Shown here piece by piece: positions 15,683 to 25,312 of a stretch of 64,000 nucleotides of DNA. The stretch covers positions 62,001 to 126,000 of the forward strand of contig JAIUOE010000008.1 of assembly GCA_020161395.1 (NCBI GenBank), read 5' to 3'. This DNA comes from Bacteroidota bacterium. Lineage in GTDB: Bacteria > Bacteroidota > Ignavibacteria > Ignavibacteriales > Ignavibacteriaceae. The position numbers were made by a program, and so were the translations under genes. Position 1 is the first letter of the stretch, and each line of letters opens with the position of its first letter. Below the pieces are notes generated by a model, which did no database searches, was not told the DNA's origin, and saw only the letters and a program-made list of their open reading frames with translations.

Positions 15683-16459
15683 CTATTGGCTGAATTCGAT
15701 CAGGAACAGGGAATCGAGGTCGATTTCTGATCTGCTTGAGAGGGCTTTTGTTGCGAGTTTATCAACATATTCATTCCATTTGACACCTGAATGCGCTTTT
15801 ACTTTATTCCACTTCACAGAAACTTTCGTTTTACCGAGAGACTGAAGATAAAACTGTGAGACAGGGGCTTTGGCGTTGTATCTGCCGGTAGCGATTTTCC
15901 CGATGAGATCAAGGTCGTAATGAAGTGTTGCCTCGCTGATGTTCATTGCTTCACATTTGACAAGGGCATGAATCACAGCGGTAAATTCACCGATTATCTG
16001 CCAGGAGGATGCATGTTCTCCATTTGTTACAAGCCCGGCAGCTTCGAATTTTTTTTCACCGTCCAGCAGAATAACATAAGCCCATGCAGCAGAGGTACCG
16101 TTGAAAGAGCCGTCTGTGTAGATATGCCAGCCCGTCAAATCGGGTTCTTCTTCTTCATTCACCTGAGGTTCGGAGATCGATGGATAGAGCTGATTCGCAA
16201 CCGGGTCTGAGGTTTTGTCGGTTGTAATCTTGAACGCACCTTTTTTTGAACTGAACCAGATGTTTACACCGCCGATTCTTTTCCCACCCGATTCAAGGGT
16301 AAGAAAGGCGTGATAAATGTTTTTTGGATTCAGTCCGGGTGACATGGTTACAGGCAGGTCAAGATCCTCGATTTCGAGGGCAAGCATTGCCGCGATCTCA
16401 TCACATTTTGCGAGGAGGATTTCATCGTAAGGGTGCGACTTGTTAAAAAGAGAGTCCAA
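15683..16459 (-). CDS. RNase HI-family protein with extra N-terminal domain
   Basis: A 258-residue protein. Residues ~110-245 form an RNase H fold with the catalytic set in place: D116 (YTDGSF), E158 (GEFTAV), D182 (HYDLDLIGKI) and D233 (NEYVDKLA), plus H223 (KAHSGV) on the flexible loop. It should cut RNA in RNA-DNA hybrids. The first ~105 residues have no motif I recognise and do not look like the short hybrid-binding domain found in other RNase H proteins. It overlaps the 3' end of no gene but starts 17 bp inside the upstream barrel gene's 3' end (16443-16459), so the two are translationally coupled. Confidence 0.85.
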   Translation of the reverse strand: MDSLFNKSHPYDEILLAKCDEIAAMLALEIEDLDLPVTMSPGLNPKNIYHAFLTLESGGKRIGGVNIWFSSKKGAFKITTDKTSDPVANQLYPSISEPQVNEEEEPDLTGWHIYTDGSFNGTSAAWAYVILLDGEKKFEAAGLVTNGEHASSWQIIGEFTAVIHALVKCEAMNISEATLHYDLDLIGKIATGRYNAKAPVSQFYLQSLGKTKVSVKWNKVKAHSGVKWNEYVDKLATKALSSRSEIDLDSLFLIEFSQ

Positions 16460-17756
16460 TGTCTAGTATCAGTTGTGATTTACCATTTTCATCGAAAGCT
16501 ATTTCAGCTCTTGCGACATTATAAGGAAGCACCGAGATGGTGACACCGAAACCGTACCCTTTTTGCATTCTGTCGAGCAGATATCCGCTTCCGGAGGGTC
16601 GCGAAATTCCAAGATCGACAAACGCCTGAAAACCAACACTGACTCTGTAACGGGTCAGACTTTTGGGTATAACGGGTAGTTTGAACTCTATCGGAAAATC
16701 CTCAAGAACATTGAACCAGGTTTCGAAGGAGCCTGTAATGAGTCCGTTTCCTTCAAGATGGTCATTATAGTGACCCCTGACCCGGTCATCGACACCTAAA
16801 ATAGAGATGTCGTAAAATGGGATGTTTTTCCCGAGTGCCTCCCGCATCGCCAGCCTCCACTTCCCGTAGAAAATTCCGGTGAGATGCCTGTAATTTCTTA
16901 TATCGAAGGAAAGAATGCTGTAATCAACTTCACTGCTTCCAATACCTTTATAAGTAAAATCGGTACCGAACCATAAACCGCTTGTCGGGGCGATGTTCAG
17001 ATTGCGGGTGTCATAGTGATATCTGAATGAGATGTATCCGTAGCGGTCAATGTTGGATGATGAGGCGTTTATTCCTGGGACATAAAGAGGAGTTTCGATG
17101 TAATTGTAACCTGCTGAGACAAAAACCCTGTGGAAAAGAGAGAATCTTTTACCTAGAGAAACGCCCGCTCTGAGCACCTGTTGTTTAAAAGACTGCCCGT
17201 AAAGGATTTCTGCGACATCGCTTTTGTTTTTTCTCGTGGTATAGCTGACATCGGTTTGAAGGGATATCTGCTGATCTCTAAGAAAATAGGGAATACTGTA
17301 ATTGAGCGAATAACCGGGGTCGTAGCCAAGCTTGGCCCTGCCCGAGAGTAATTCGTTCCTTCCTCTGAAGTTGAATATTTTCACATCAAGACCGAAAGAG
17401 AGTTTTGTCCAGTCTTTGTCGTTTCTGTCTATAAAAGGGATCGGATAGATATACCAGCTCTCTTTTACGGCGATAGTGAGGAGATTAAGGGAGTCCTGTT
17501 TTGTCAGAATCATGTCAACGGAAGTGAAGAGCTGGAGGCTGTAGATTCTTTTCCGGTTGAATTCGAGTATCAGGGAGTCTATTGCATCTCCCGGACCAAA
17601 CCCGAGTTCAGCGAGAATAATATCGTTATCGGTGATGTCATTCCCGGTAATTGAAATGGAATCCACCTTAAAGATACCGGAAGAGGAGGTGTCCTGACCG
17701 GACAGGGGACCGGAAAGGAGGAGAATGAAAAAAAACGGGATGAGAATTCTAATCAA
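16443..17756 (-). CDS. BamA/TamA-like outer-membrane protein (POTRA plus barrel)
   Basis: About 437 residues. After a signal sequence (IRILIPFFFILLLSG...SGQ) comes one POTRA-like module at about residues 30-105 (VDSISITGNDITDNDIILAELG, GDAIDSL, VKESWYIYPIP), then a 16-strand-type surface-antigen barrel with alternating strands and a final ILDIGLSF. One POTRA is fewer than BamA's five, so this is a BamA-superfamily paralogue, possibly for lipid or protein export. The start is uncertain: an ATG at 17825 would overlap the upstream gene by 73 bp and place a long polar leader before the signal peptide. The TTG at 17756, overlapping the upstream stop as TTGA, gives a clean signal peptide and is preferred. 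Confidence 0.8.
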   Translation of the reverse strand: MIRILIPFFFILLLSGPLSGQDTSSSGIFKVDSISITGNDITDNDIILAELGFGPGDAIDSLILEFNRKRIYSLQLFTSVDMILTKQDSLNLLTIAVKESWYIYPIPFIDRNDKDWTKLSFGLDVKIFNFRGRNELLSGRAKLGYDPGYSLNYSIPYFLRDQQISLQTDVSYTTRKNKSDVAEILYGQSFKQQVLRAGVSLGKRFSLFHRVFVSAGYNYIETPLYVPGINASSSNIDRYGYISFRYHYDTRNLNIAPTSGLWFGTDFTYKGIGSSEVDYSILSFDIRNYRHLTGIFYGKWRLAMREALGKNIPFYDISILGVDDRVRGHYNDHLEGNGLITGSFETWFNVLEDFPIEFKLPVIPKSLTRYRVSVGFQAFVDLGISRPSGSGYLLDRMQKGYGFGVTISVLPYNVARAEIAFDENGKSQLILDIGLSF

Positions 17757-18193
17757 TAAATGGCACCGAAGGTTTGGATAACTTTTTGAGTGCTGTTGCA
17801 ATGACGGTACTCTATCGCAATACAACGGTCCTGTATTGTAATAATGCCTGCTTCGACTGCGGGGGCAACTGCCTCGTCATTTCTGATTCCGAGCTGCAGC
17901 CAAAGAGCTTTTGGTTTCACGGCAAGGACATCTTCCATGATTTCAGGGATTCTGTTCGAGTTCATGAAAACATCCACGATGTCGATATCACCCGGGACAT
18001 CAGTAAGAGAAGGATAAATCTTTATTCCTGCCATTTCTTTCAGGTGTGGATGGACTCCCGAAACATGGTAGCCTTCATTTTTCAGCATGAGCGCAATTCG
18101 TCCGCTGTCTCTTCCCGGTTTGTCGGAAATACCGACTATGCAGATGTGTTTTGATGTCTTTAAAAGATTACAGATATCCATTAGCTTCACCAT
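17753..18193 (-). CDS. CoA-binding domain protein (YccU type)
   Basis: A 146-residue single-domain Rossmann protein of the CoA_binding family: ICIVGISDKPGRDSG at the nucleotide-binding loop, GYHVSGVHPHLKEMAG, then VDVFMNSNRIPEIM and ALWLQLGIRNDEA, ending in IQDRCIAIEYRHC. Proteins of this type resemble the N-terminal domain of succinyl-CoA synthetase alpha and bind CoA without known catalysis. It is the first gene of a three-gene minus-strand unit with the barrel protein and RNase H; the link between them is not obvious. Confidence 0.88.
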   Translation of the reverse strand: MVKLMDICNLLKTSKHICIVGISDKPGRDSGRIALMLKNEGYHVSGVHPHLKEMAGIKIYPSLTDVPGDIDIVDVFMNSNRIPEIMEDVLAVKPKALWLQLGIRNDEAVAPAVEAGIITIQDRCIAIEYRHCNSTQKVIQTFGAIY

Positions 18194-18390
18194 AAATTAA
18201 AATCCAAATATAATAATTGTGGAGCATTAAAGAGGTATAAATAGTTGTTACAAGACAATCCATCCTTATAAACCACCGAGCACACAGAGGACGCAGAGGA
18301 AGAGATTAATTATGAGACAGCGGGATTGTCGGGAGAGTAAAGGCAAGGAGTTGTGATTTGTTGGTAACTGATTATGAGTTTGTATGATTA

Positions 18391-18422
18391 TAAAAATGAA
18401 GGCTGCCCTTTTGAGACAGCCT
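18391..18422 (-). terminator. Rho-independent terminator after gcvP
   Basis: On the minus strand AGGCTGTC pairs with GGCAGCCT around loop TCAAAAG, followed by TCATTTTTATAA. It is 22 bp past the gcvP stop. The loop is identical to that of the ccmF terminator. The remaining ~200 bp up to 18194 contain a short CACAGAGGACGCAGAGG direct repeat and no gene. Confidence 0.75.
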
Positions 18423-18443
18423 ACCAAAGTGCTTCTTTAATGA

Positions 18444-21320
18444 TTACATGTACTCTTCAATCGGGGTGCATGTGCAGATCAGGTTTCTGTCTCCCAGTGC
18501 GGAGTTGATCCTTTTTACTGTGGGCCAGAATTTACCCGATTTCAGAGACGGAATCGGGAAAGCAGCTTTTTCTCTGCTGTATGAATGATTCCAATCGTCT
18601 GTCATCAATTCCAACTGGGTATGAGGAGAGTTTTTCAGAACATTGTCGTTCACATCAGCGATGCCATTCTCGATTTCCGCGATTTCTTCACGGATGGCGA
18701 TCATGGCGTTGATGAATCTGTCCAGTTCATACAATGACTCGCTCTCGGTGGGCTCAACCATAAGAGTACCGGCAACAGGGAAAGAGACAGTGGGTGCATG
18801 GAAACTGTAATCCATCAGTCTTTTAGCCATGTCCTCCACTTCGATATGAGCTGAGTGTTTGAACTCCCTCATGTCAAGAATCATCTCATGGGCAATTCTT
18901 CCGTTTTTACCCGAATAGAGGGTCTTGTAGTAACCCTCAAGTTTGGATTTTATATAATTGGCGTTGAGGATCGCAATTTTAGTCGCATTGGTGATACCTT
19001 CAGAACCGAGCATTTTGATGTATCCCAGAGAAATTACAAGTATGAGTGCACTTCCAAATGGTGCGGCGGAAATTGCCGTTACGCCACTCTCTCCGCCGGT
19101 TTTTACGACAGAATGGGAGGGGAGAAACGGTTTCAGTTGCTCTGCACAGCAGATAGGACCGACACCAGGACCACCACCACCGTGAGGGATGGCAAATGTT
19201 TTATGCAGATTAAGATGGCAGACATCTGCACCAATGGTTGCAGGAGAAGTCAAGCCCACCTGAGCGTTCATGTTTGCACCGTCCATGTAAACCTGACCGC
19301 CATATTTATGAATCACTTCGCAAATCTCGATAATGGACTCCTCAAATACGCCATGAGTGGAGGGATATGTAACCATGAGTGCAGCCAGCACATCTTTGTG
19401 TTGTTCTGCTTTGGCTTTAAGATCATCAAGTTCAATATTTCCTTGATCATCGCAATTTACGACAACTACATTCATACCTGCCATTACAGCACTTGCGGGG
19501 TTAGTGCCGTGAGCTGAGGAGGGGATCAGCACTACATTTCTTTGTGCATCGCCTCTGCTAAGATGATATTCCCGTATGACCATAAGTCCGGCGTATTCAC
19601 CTTGTGCGCCTGAATTTGGCTGAAGTGAGACTCCGGGGAAACCTGTAATGTCAGCAAGGTGAGCAGAAAGATCGTCAATGATTTGACGGTAGCCTTCCAC
19701 CTGATAAGCCGGAGCAAACGGGTGTATCGATGCGAATTCCGGTAAAGTTATTCCGATCATTTCAGTTGTGGCATTCAGTTTCATTGTGCATGAACCGAGT
19801 GGAATCATTGAATGAGCGAGGGAAAGGTCTTTGTTTTCCAGTTTTTTCACATAGCGAAGAAACTCTGTTTCCGAATGATATTTTTTGAATACTGGGTGAG
19901 TGAGATACTCTGAAGTTCTCGCGAACGGGGCAGTGTAATCTTCCGGAACAAGATCCTTTAATTCAGAAAGATTGAGCTTGAAATCGTTCATTTCGAAGGC
20001 TGTTGTGAAAGCGGAGATGATCTCGATCAGATCCATAATTTTGGTTGTCTGATGCAGTGAGATTCCAACATTTCCATTTTCGAACCAGCGGAAATTCAGA
20101 TTGAGGCTTTCAGCTTCAGTTCTTAGTTTTGCTGCCTGAGCCGGAGTCATTTCGATGAGAAGTGTATCGAAATAGTTTGAATTGGTCTGTTTGAATCCGA
20201 GGTCTCTTAAAGCAAGATCGAGCAAGCCAGTAAAACTGTGTATTCTTGATGCAATCTGGCGAATTCCCTCGGCTCCATGATAAACAGCGTACATCGAAGC
20301 GATGATGGCAAGAAGAACCTGAGCTGTGCAAATGTTGCTCGTTGCTTTTTCTCTTCTTATGTGCTGTTCTCTGGTTTGCAGAGCCATTCTAAAAGCGAGA
20401 TTTCCGGCCGAGTCAGTGGATGCACCGATAATTCTGCCGGGGATTACTCTTTTATACTTGTCAGAACAGGCAAAGAAAGCTGCGTGTGGACCGCCAAAAC
20501 CCATTGGAATCCCAAATCTTTGGGACGAACCAACTGCCACATCCGCTCCAAATTCGCCGGGAGGCGTGAGGAGAGCCAGGGACATCAGATCGGTGGCCAC
20601 GACAGTAGCGATGTTAAGAGCTTTTGCTTTACTGATAAAACCGGAGTAATCCTTCACTTCACCTCTTCCGGAAGGGTACTGGAGAATCAAACCAAAATAT
20701 GAATTATCGAGTGATGCAGAGGAAAAATCACCGAAGACGAGTTCAATGTTTTTTGGAATTGCACGGGTTTTTAAAACCTCAATGGTTTGTGGAAAGATAT
20801 CTTGATCCACAAAAAATTTAGTTGCGGATTTGTTTGTTTTATTCGCAAAAAGCATCAACATTGCCTCGGATGCTGCAGTTCCCTCATCCAAAAGTGAGGC
20901 GTTGGCAATCGGCAGAGCTGTGAGATCGGAAACCATGGTCTGAAAATTCATTAAGGCTTCGAGTCTTCCTTGTGCGATTTCAGCCTGATAGGGGGTGTAC
21001 TGGGTGTACCAGCCCGGATTTTCGAGGATATTTCTTAAAATAACCGCCGGGGTTACAGTCGGATAGTATCCCATTCCAATGTATGATTTTGCGATTATGT
21101 TCTTTTTGCCTGCATTTCTCAGGTATTCGAGGTATCCGTTTTCTGTCAGGGCATCAAAGTGGGGAAGTGGTTCTTTTAGTCTGATGTGTTCGGGGACGGT
21201 TTCATCAATCAACTGGTCAACTGATTCAACTCCTGTTTCATCCAGCATCAATTTTATTTCATGTGCATTAGGTCCGATATGTCGTTTTTCAAATTTATCG
21301 AAAATATCAAATGTCTTCAT
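18444..21320 (-). CDS. gcvP: Glycine dehydrogenase (decarboxylating), P-protein
   Basis: A 958-residue fused P-protein of the glycine cleavage system, which decarboxylates glycine and passes the aminomethyl group to lipoylated H-protein. Length fits the single-chain bacterial form. The N-terminal half has [26 protein letters not shown] and [12 protein letters not shown]. The PLP lysine is K707 in [18 protein letters not shown], with [10 protein letters not shown] and [10 protein letters not shown] before it. No gcvT or gcvH is adjacent, so the other subunits are elsewhere. The gene is monocistronic with its own terminator; 263 bp upstream separate it from the divergent peptidase gene. Confidence 0.97.
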   Translation of the reverse strand: MKTFDIFDKFEKRHIGPNAHEIKLMLDETGVESVDQLIDETVPEHIRLKEPLPHFDALTENGYLEYLRNAGKKNIIAKSYIGMGYYPTVTPAVILRNILENPGWYTQYTPYQAEIAQGRLEALMNFQTMVSDLTALPIANASLLDEGTAASEAMLMLFANKTNKSATKFFVDQDIFPQTIEVLKTRAIPKNIELVFGDFSSASLDNSYFGLILQYPSGRGEVKDYSGFISKAKALNIATVVATDLMSLALLTPPGEFGADVAVGSSQRFGIPMGFGGPHAAFFACSDKYKRVIPGRIIGASTDSAGNLAFRMALQTREQHIRREKATSNICTAQVLLAIIASMYAVYHGAEGIRQIASRIHSFTGLLDLALRDLGFKQTNSNYFDTLLIEMTPAQAAKLRTEAESLNLNFRWFENGNVGISLHQTTKIMDLIEIISAFTTAFEMNDFKLNLSELKDLVPEDYTAPFARTSEYLTHPVFKKYHSETEFLRYVKKLENKDLSLAHSMIPLGSCTMKLNATTEMIGITLPEFASIHPFAPAYQVEGYRQIIDDLSAHLADITGFPGVSLQPNSGAQGEYAGLMVIREYHLSRGDAQRNVVLIPSSAHGTNPASAVMAGMNVVVVNCDDQGNIELDDLKAKAEQHKDVLAALMVTYPSTHGVFEESIIEICEVIHKYGGQVYMDGANMNAQVGLTSPATIGADVCHLNLHKTFAIPHGGGGPGVGPICCAEQLKPFLPSHSVVKTGGESGVTAISAAPFGSALILVISLGYIKMLGSEGITNATKIAILNANYIKSKLEGYYKTLYSGKNGRIAHEMILDMREFKHSAHIEVEDMAKRLMDYSFHAPTVSFPVAGTLMVEPTESESLYELDRFINAMIAIREEIAEIENGIADVNDNVLKNSPHTQLELMTDDWNHSYSREKAAFPIPSLKSGKFWPTVKRINSALGDRNLICTCTPIEEYM

Positions 21321-21583
21321 TGTGGCTGTGCCTGTGTTATATAGAATTTAAAAAATATCAACATCAAAATTAATGAAATCAGGTGGAATTGAGAGTTATT
21401 AATTTTGGGTTGTGATTTATGATTAATTGAAATCATTCGTGAGCACCAGACTGTTTTGTGGATGACTGCATCCTTTCGGATTGTGAACCCGAATCGGATA
21501 ATTCAAGTGCGGAAAAATTGATATATTTGAGGTTGAGGTTTGCAGATTGCAGACAGTTTCCAAAACAATTCGACAGTAAAAAA

Positions 21584-23692
21584 ATGAGAACAGCAATTTT
21601 AAGTCTGGCAATACTGATTATGATGTTTCAAACAAATAATGGACAGAAAAACAATTTGAATAACAACGACAATCCTTTCTTTAAAGAGTGGAAAACCCCG
21701 TTTGGCACTCCACCGTTTACAGAGATAAAACTTGAACATTACCTTCCGGCATATGAGGAAGGGATAAAACAACAGACGATAGAGATTGAAAAGATTATTG
21801 CCGGCAGGGAAACACCCGATTTTAAAAACACAATCGAAGCTATGGAACTTTCGGGTTCACTTCTTTCCAAAGTTGACCGTGTATTTCAAAATCTTGTTTC
21901 AGTGATAACGAATGCCGAAATGCAGGTGTTGTCGGAGAAGTTTGCAATTATGCTGGCAAAGCACAGGGATGATATTTATTTGAATGATAAACTTTTCAAG
22001 CGAATAAAGACAGTATATGAAAATCGCGATAAAGAAAAGCTGAATGAAGAACAATCACTCCTCCTTAAAAATTATTACCTTGATTTTGTAAGAGGTGGTG
22101 CCAACCTGAATGAAGCACAGAAGACAAAACTCAGAGCGATAAATGAGGAACTTTCCAAGCTCAATGTGCTTTATGGTGACAATGTCAGGAAAGAGAACGG
22201 CAAATTTAATCTTGTAGTCGATAAAGAAGCTGATCTGGCGGGTTTATCGCAGGATATGATTTCGGCCGCATCTGAAAAAGCCACCGCAAAGGGACTTAAA
22301 GGGAAATGGGTTTTTACTATCGACAAACCAACACTTCTGCCGTTTCTTCAGTTTGCTCAAAACAGGAGCTTGCGCGAAAAGATGTATAAGGCATATGTGA
22401 ACAGAGGAAACAATAAAGACGAACTCGACAACAAGAAAGTACTCTCCAGAATTGTTTCGCTAAGGGTTCAAAAAGCAAACCTGCTTGGTTATAAAAATTG
22501 GGCTGATTTCGTTCTCGAGAAGAAAATGGCTAAAACTCCTGAAAATGCGTACAAATTCCTGTATGATGTCTGGAAACCGACACTGAAACGGGCTCAATCC
22601 GAAGTTGACGAAATGCAGAAAATCATCGACAAGGAAGGTGGTAAATTCAAACTTGAGCCATGGGACTGGTGGTTTTATGCCGAAAAAGTAAAGAAAGCCA
22701 AGTACGATCTCGACGAGGAAATGCTGAGGCCCTACTTCAAACTGGAAAATGTCCTGAACGGTGTATTTGCAGTTTCCACCAAGCTTTTTGGGATTCAGTT
22801 TGTACCGAGACCTGATATTGAAGTGTATCATCCTGATGTTAAAGCATTCGAGGTCAGGGAATCATCGGGAAAGCATATCGGAATTTTGTATACCGATTAC
22901 TATCCAAGGGACAGCAAGACAAACGGTGCATGGTGCGAGAATTTCAGACTTCAAAGCAACATTAACGGGAATTTCATTGCTCCTGTGATCTATAATGTAG
23001 GGAATTTCTCAAAGCCAACTGCGGACAAACCTGCTTTAATCAGTCTGGATGAGGTCAGGACGCTGTTCCATGAATTTGGTCATGCCCTGCATTTCCTTCT
23101 TGCGAATGTAACTTATCCGGGGTCCTCATCTGTTCCTGCTGATTTTGTTGAATTGCCTTCACAGATTATGGAGAAATGGGCACTTCAACCGGAGGTGCTG
23201 CGGATGTACGCAAAGCATTTTGCAACCGGAGAACTGATGCCTGATTCGCTAATCAAAAAGATTGACAATGCAGGGAAGTTCAATCAGGGATTTGAGACCG
23301 GTGAGTATATCGCTGCATCAATACTTGACCTCGACTGGCACACATTGACAGATCCCGCTGAAAAGGATGTAGCAGCTTTTGAGAAACAGTCACTGGAAAA
23401 AATGGGCATTTTACCCGAGTTTCTGCCAAGGTACATGAGCACTAACTTCCTGCATATTGCAGTTTGGGGATATGAGGCAGGATACTACAGTTATCTTTGG
23501 GCTGCCGTTTTGGATGCAGATGCATTCGAAGCGTTTGAAGAAAAGGGAATTTTTGATCAGAAAACTGCATCAGAATACAGAAAGTACATACTCGAACCCC
23601 TTGGAAGTGTGGATCTGATGGGAAATTACAAAAAATTCCGCGGCAGAGAACCAAAAGTGGACGCCCTGCTTAAGTCAAGAGGGCTGGAGTAG
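21584..23692 (+). CDS. M3-family zinc peptidase (Dcp/oligopeptidase), exported
   Basis: About 702 residues from the ATG at 21584. I prefer this start to the in-frame ATG at 21458 because it yields a signal peptide (MRTAILSLAILIMMFQTNNGQ) directly before the conserved N-terminus (PFFKEWKTPFGTPPFTEI). The zinc motif HEFGH is at residues 496-500 (TLFHEFGHALHFLL), with the third ligand expected in the downstream DFVELPSQIMEKW. The family cleaves dipeptides or short peptides from unblocked ends (peptidyl-dipeptidase Dcp). The export signal suggests a periplasmic role in peptide scavenging. It is followed by the DUF4160/DUF2442 pair after 16 bp. Confidence 0.93.
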   Translation: MRTAILSLAILIMMFQTNNGQKNNLNNNDNPFFKEWKTPFGTPPFTEIKLEHYLPAYEEGIKQQTIEIEKIIAGRETPDFKNTIEAMELSGSLLSKVDRVFQNLVSVITNAEMQVLSEKFAIMLAKHRDDIYLNDKLFKRIKTVYENRDKEKLNEEQSLLLKNYYLDFVRGGANLNEAQKTKLRAINEELSKLNVLYGDNVRKENGKFNLVVDKEADLAGLSQDMISAASEKATAKGLKGKWVFTIDKPTLLPFLQFAQNRSLREKMYKAYVNRGNNKDELDNKKVLSRIVSLRVQKANLLGYKNWADFVLEKKMAKTPENAYKFLYDVWKPTLKRAQSEVDEMQKIIDKEGGKFKLEPWDWWFYAEKVKKAKYDLDEEMLRPYFKLENVLNGVFAVSTKLFGIQFVPRPDIEVYHPDVKAFEVRESSGKHIGILYTDYYPRDSKTNGAWCENFRLQSNINGNFIAPVIYNVGNFSKPTADKPALISLDEVRTLFHEFGHALHFLLANVTYPGSSSVPADFVELPSQIMEKWALQPEVLRMYAKHFATGELMPDSLIKKIDNAGKFNQGFETGEYIAASILDLDWHTLTDPAEKDVAAFEKQSLEKMGILPEFLPRYMSTNFLHIAVWGYEAGYYSYLWAAVLDADAFEAFEEKGIFDQKTASEYRKYILEPLGSVDLMGNYKKFRGREPKVDALLKSRGLE

Positions 23693-23708
23693 GAGAGGAG
23701 TACCTAAT

Positions 23709-23969
23709 ATGCCTGAAATTTCTCGATTTTATGGGATCATTATCACAATGTACTATAATGATCATAATCCCCCTCATTTTCATGCCAGATATGGAGATGA
23801 TGTTGTAATCGTTTCAATCGAAGACATGGAAATTATTGAAGGAAATTTTCCGAGTAGAGCGTCTAATATGGTGTTGGAGTGGGCAAAGCAGAATAAAATT
23901 AAACTCCAAGAAAACTGGGATAACATTAGAAATGAAAAACCTGTTTTTAGAATTGAACCCTTAGTTTAG
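23709..23969 (+). CDS. DUF4160 protein
   Basis: An 86-residue protein with the DUF4160 pattern: MPEISRFYGIIITMYYNDHNPPHFHARYGD, then SRASNMVLEWAKQNKIKLQENW. The PPHFHA segment is the family hallmark. DUF4160 genes commonly precede a DUF2442 gene, as here (8 bp gap), and the pair is often suggested to be toxin-antitoxin-like. I see no catalytic motif that proves toxicity. GAGGAG lies 10 bp upstream. Confidence 0.88.
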   Translation: MPEISRFYGIIITMYYNDHNPPHFHARYGDDVVIVSIEDMEIIEGNFPSRASNMVLEWAKQNKIKLQENWDNIRNEKPVFRIEPLV

Positions 23970-23977
23970 GAGGAATC

Positions 23978-24277
23978 ATGTATTACGATGTAAAAATTGC
24001 CAAATATCTTGAAGAGTACAAAATTCACCTTGAATTTGAGGACGGAATTTCAGGGGTTGTTGACCTAAGTATTTTTACAGGGAAAGGCGAAATGTCCAAA
24101 AATCTTAAAAATATTGAATACTTTAAAACATTTTCAGTTAATCATGATCTGGGAACCATTTGTTGGGACAACGGTTATGACATTGCCCCTGAAACTCTTT
24201 ATTTTCTGCTGACAGGAAGGCATAATTACAGATCAGGGCTTCCCGACTACATTTCCGGTATGGTGACGAAACAATGA
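23978..24277 (+). CDS. DUF2442 protein
   Basis: A 99-residue protein of the DUF2442 family: a short beta-rich N-terminus (YYDVKIAKYLEEYKIHLEFEDG), GVVDLSIFTGKG, and FSVNHDLGTICWDNGYDIAPETLY, the conserved segment. It partners the upstream DUF4160 gene, with TAGGAGGAATC as ribosome site overlapping the previous stop. The last 31 bp overlap the 3' end of the convergent flavoprotein gene. The extension after the conserved core (RHNYRSGLPDYISGM) is slightly longer than usual. Confidence 0.87.
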   Translation: MYYDVKIAKYLEEYKIHLEFEDGISGVVDLSIFTGKGEMSKNLKNIEYFKTFSVNHDLGTICWDNGYDIAPETLYFLLTGRHNYRSGLPDYISGMVTKQ

Positions 24278-25215
24278 TTGAAGGAGGATTTGGAAAGAGA
24301 AATCTCTTGTAAGAGCATCCGAAAAATTTCACTAACGGGCAGAATCTCCTTAACCAAACCGGAGCTCTGCCCGGCTTCGAACTGCCCTTCCTCGTAGTTG
24401 CCCTCAAAGATTCCCATCATTTCCCGTTTCCTGCCGAGAGCCTCGATTATTTCCTCTTTTGAGGCTCCCCTTTTCTCAAGTTCAAGAGCCTGAAGTGAAA
24501 ACGGATTTTTTATCATTCTTGCGAGACCTGCGTTTCTGAGTCCGAGGATGGTTCCATTATCTGCTGCTTCAACAACCATTTGTTTATACAGGGGATGGGC
24601 TGAGGATTCGACTGATGCTGCAAAGAGTGTCCCGATTTGGACACCCGAAGCTCCGAGAGCGAGGCAGGCAGCCACTTGACGACCGTCCGCAATTCCACCT
24701 GCTGCTATGACAGGTATTTTTAACGCATCAACCATTTGAGGGATCAGGCAGAGAGATGTGATTTCATCCGGACCGTTATGCCCGCCGGCTTCCACCCCCT
24801 CACCAACGACTGCATCACAACCAACTTCCTGGGATTTGAGTCCCTGTTTTATATTGGAAACGACATGAATCACTCTGGCGCCTTTTGATTTCAATTTTTC
24901 GATATGCCGCCCGGGGTGTCCCGCAGAGGTGAATACGATCTCCACATTTTCTTCAAGCACCACATCTACAAGAGAGGAGATATCCTCCCTGAGTTGCGGG
25001 AGATTAACACCGAAAGGCTTTGAAGTCGCGGCTCTGCATTTCCTGATATGCTCCCGGAGGAGGTCAGGTTTCATTGAACCTGCACCGATTAGTCCAAGTC
25101 CTCCGTTTTCAGAAACTGCGGAAGCGAGCTTCCAGCCGGAGACCCATACCATACCGCCGGAGATTATGGGGAGGGATATATTGAAAAGTTTTGTGATACT
25201 TGTTTGAATTGTCAT
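24247..25215 (-). CDS. FabK/nitronate monooxygenase-family flavoprotein
   Basis: A 322-residue FMN-dependent TIM-barrel protein. Visible motifs: PIISGGMVWVSGWKLASAVS, ENGGLGLIGAG, VVGEGVEAGGHNG, PVIAAGGIADGRQVAACLALGA, VQIGTLFAAS. The family includes enoyl-ACP reductase II (FabK) and nitronate monooxygenase; the EAGGHNG motif and length favour FabK, but the two cannot be separated safely by eye. It is a lone gene, convergent with DUF2442 and divergent from the glycosyltransferase gene at 25313. An SDR-type enoyl-ACP-reductase candidate also lies at 48168, so the strain may have redundant reductases. Confidence 0.85.
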   Translation of the reverse strand: MTIQTSITKLFNISLPIISGGMVWVSGWKLASAVSENGGLGLIGAGSMKPDLLREHIRKCRAATSKPFGVNLPQLREDISSLVDVVLEENVEIVFTSAGHPGRHIEKLKSKGARVIHVVSNIKQGLKSQEVGCDAVVGEGVEAGGHNGPDEITSLCLIPQMVDALKIPVIAAGGIADGRQVAACLALGASGVQIGTLFAASVESSAHPLYKQMVVEAADNGTILGLRNAGLARMIKNPFSLQALELEKRGASKEEIIEALGRKREMMGIFEGNYEEGQFEAGQSSGLVKEILPVSEIFRMLLQEISLSKSSFNHCFVTIPEM

Positions 25216-25312
25216 TTTATTTCAGGGAATTTTACGAAATTTATCAGGTAAAATAATATTAATTCTCAAATCCGAGGATATCATCGTACTGAGTACTATT
25301 CATTCTTCCCTG

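Noticed and set aside
18255-18305. A regulatory element at the CACAGAGGACGCAGAGG stretch
   Set aside because: Only two short units, a pattern that recurs in many genomes; I cannot attach meaning to it.
18855-19517. A 220-codon plus-strand frame inside gcvP
   Set aside because: Antisense to the conserved PLP region of gcvP, with cysteine-rich unnatural composition.
24247-24277. A frameshift where DUF2442 and the flavoprotein gene overlap
   Set aside because: The 31-bp tail-to-tail overlap is compatible with both proteins ending normally.
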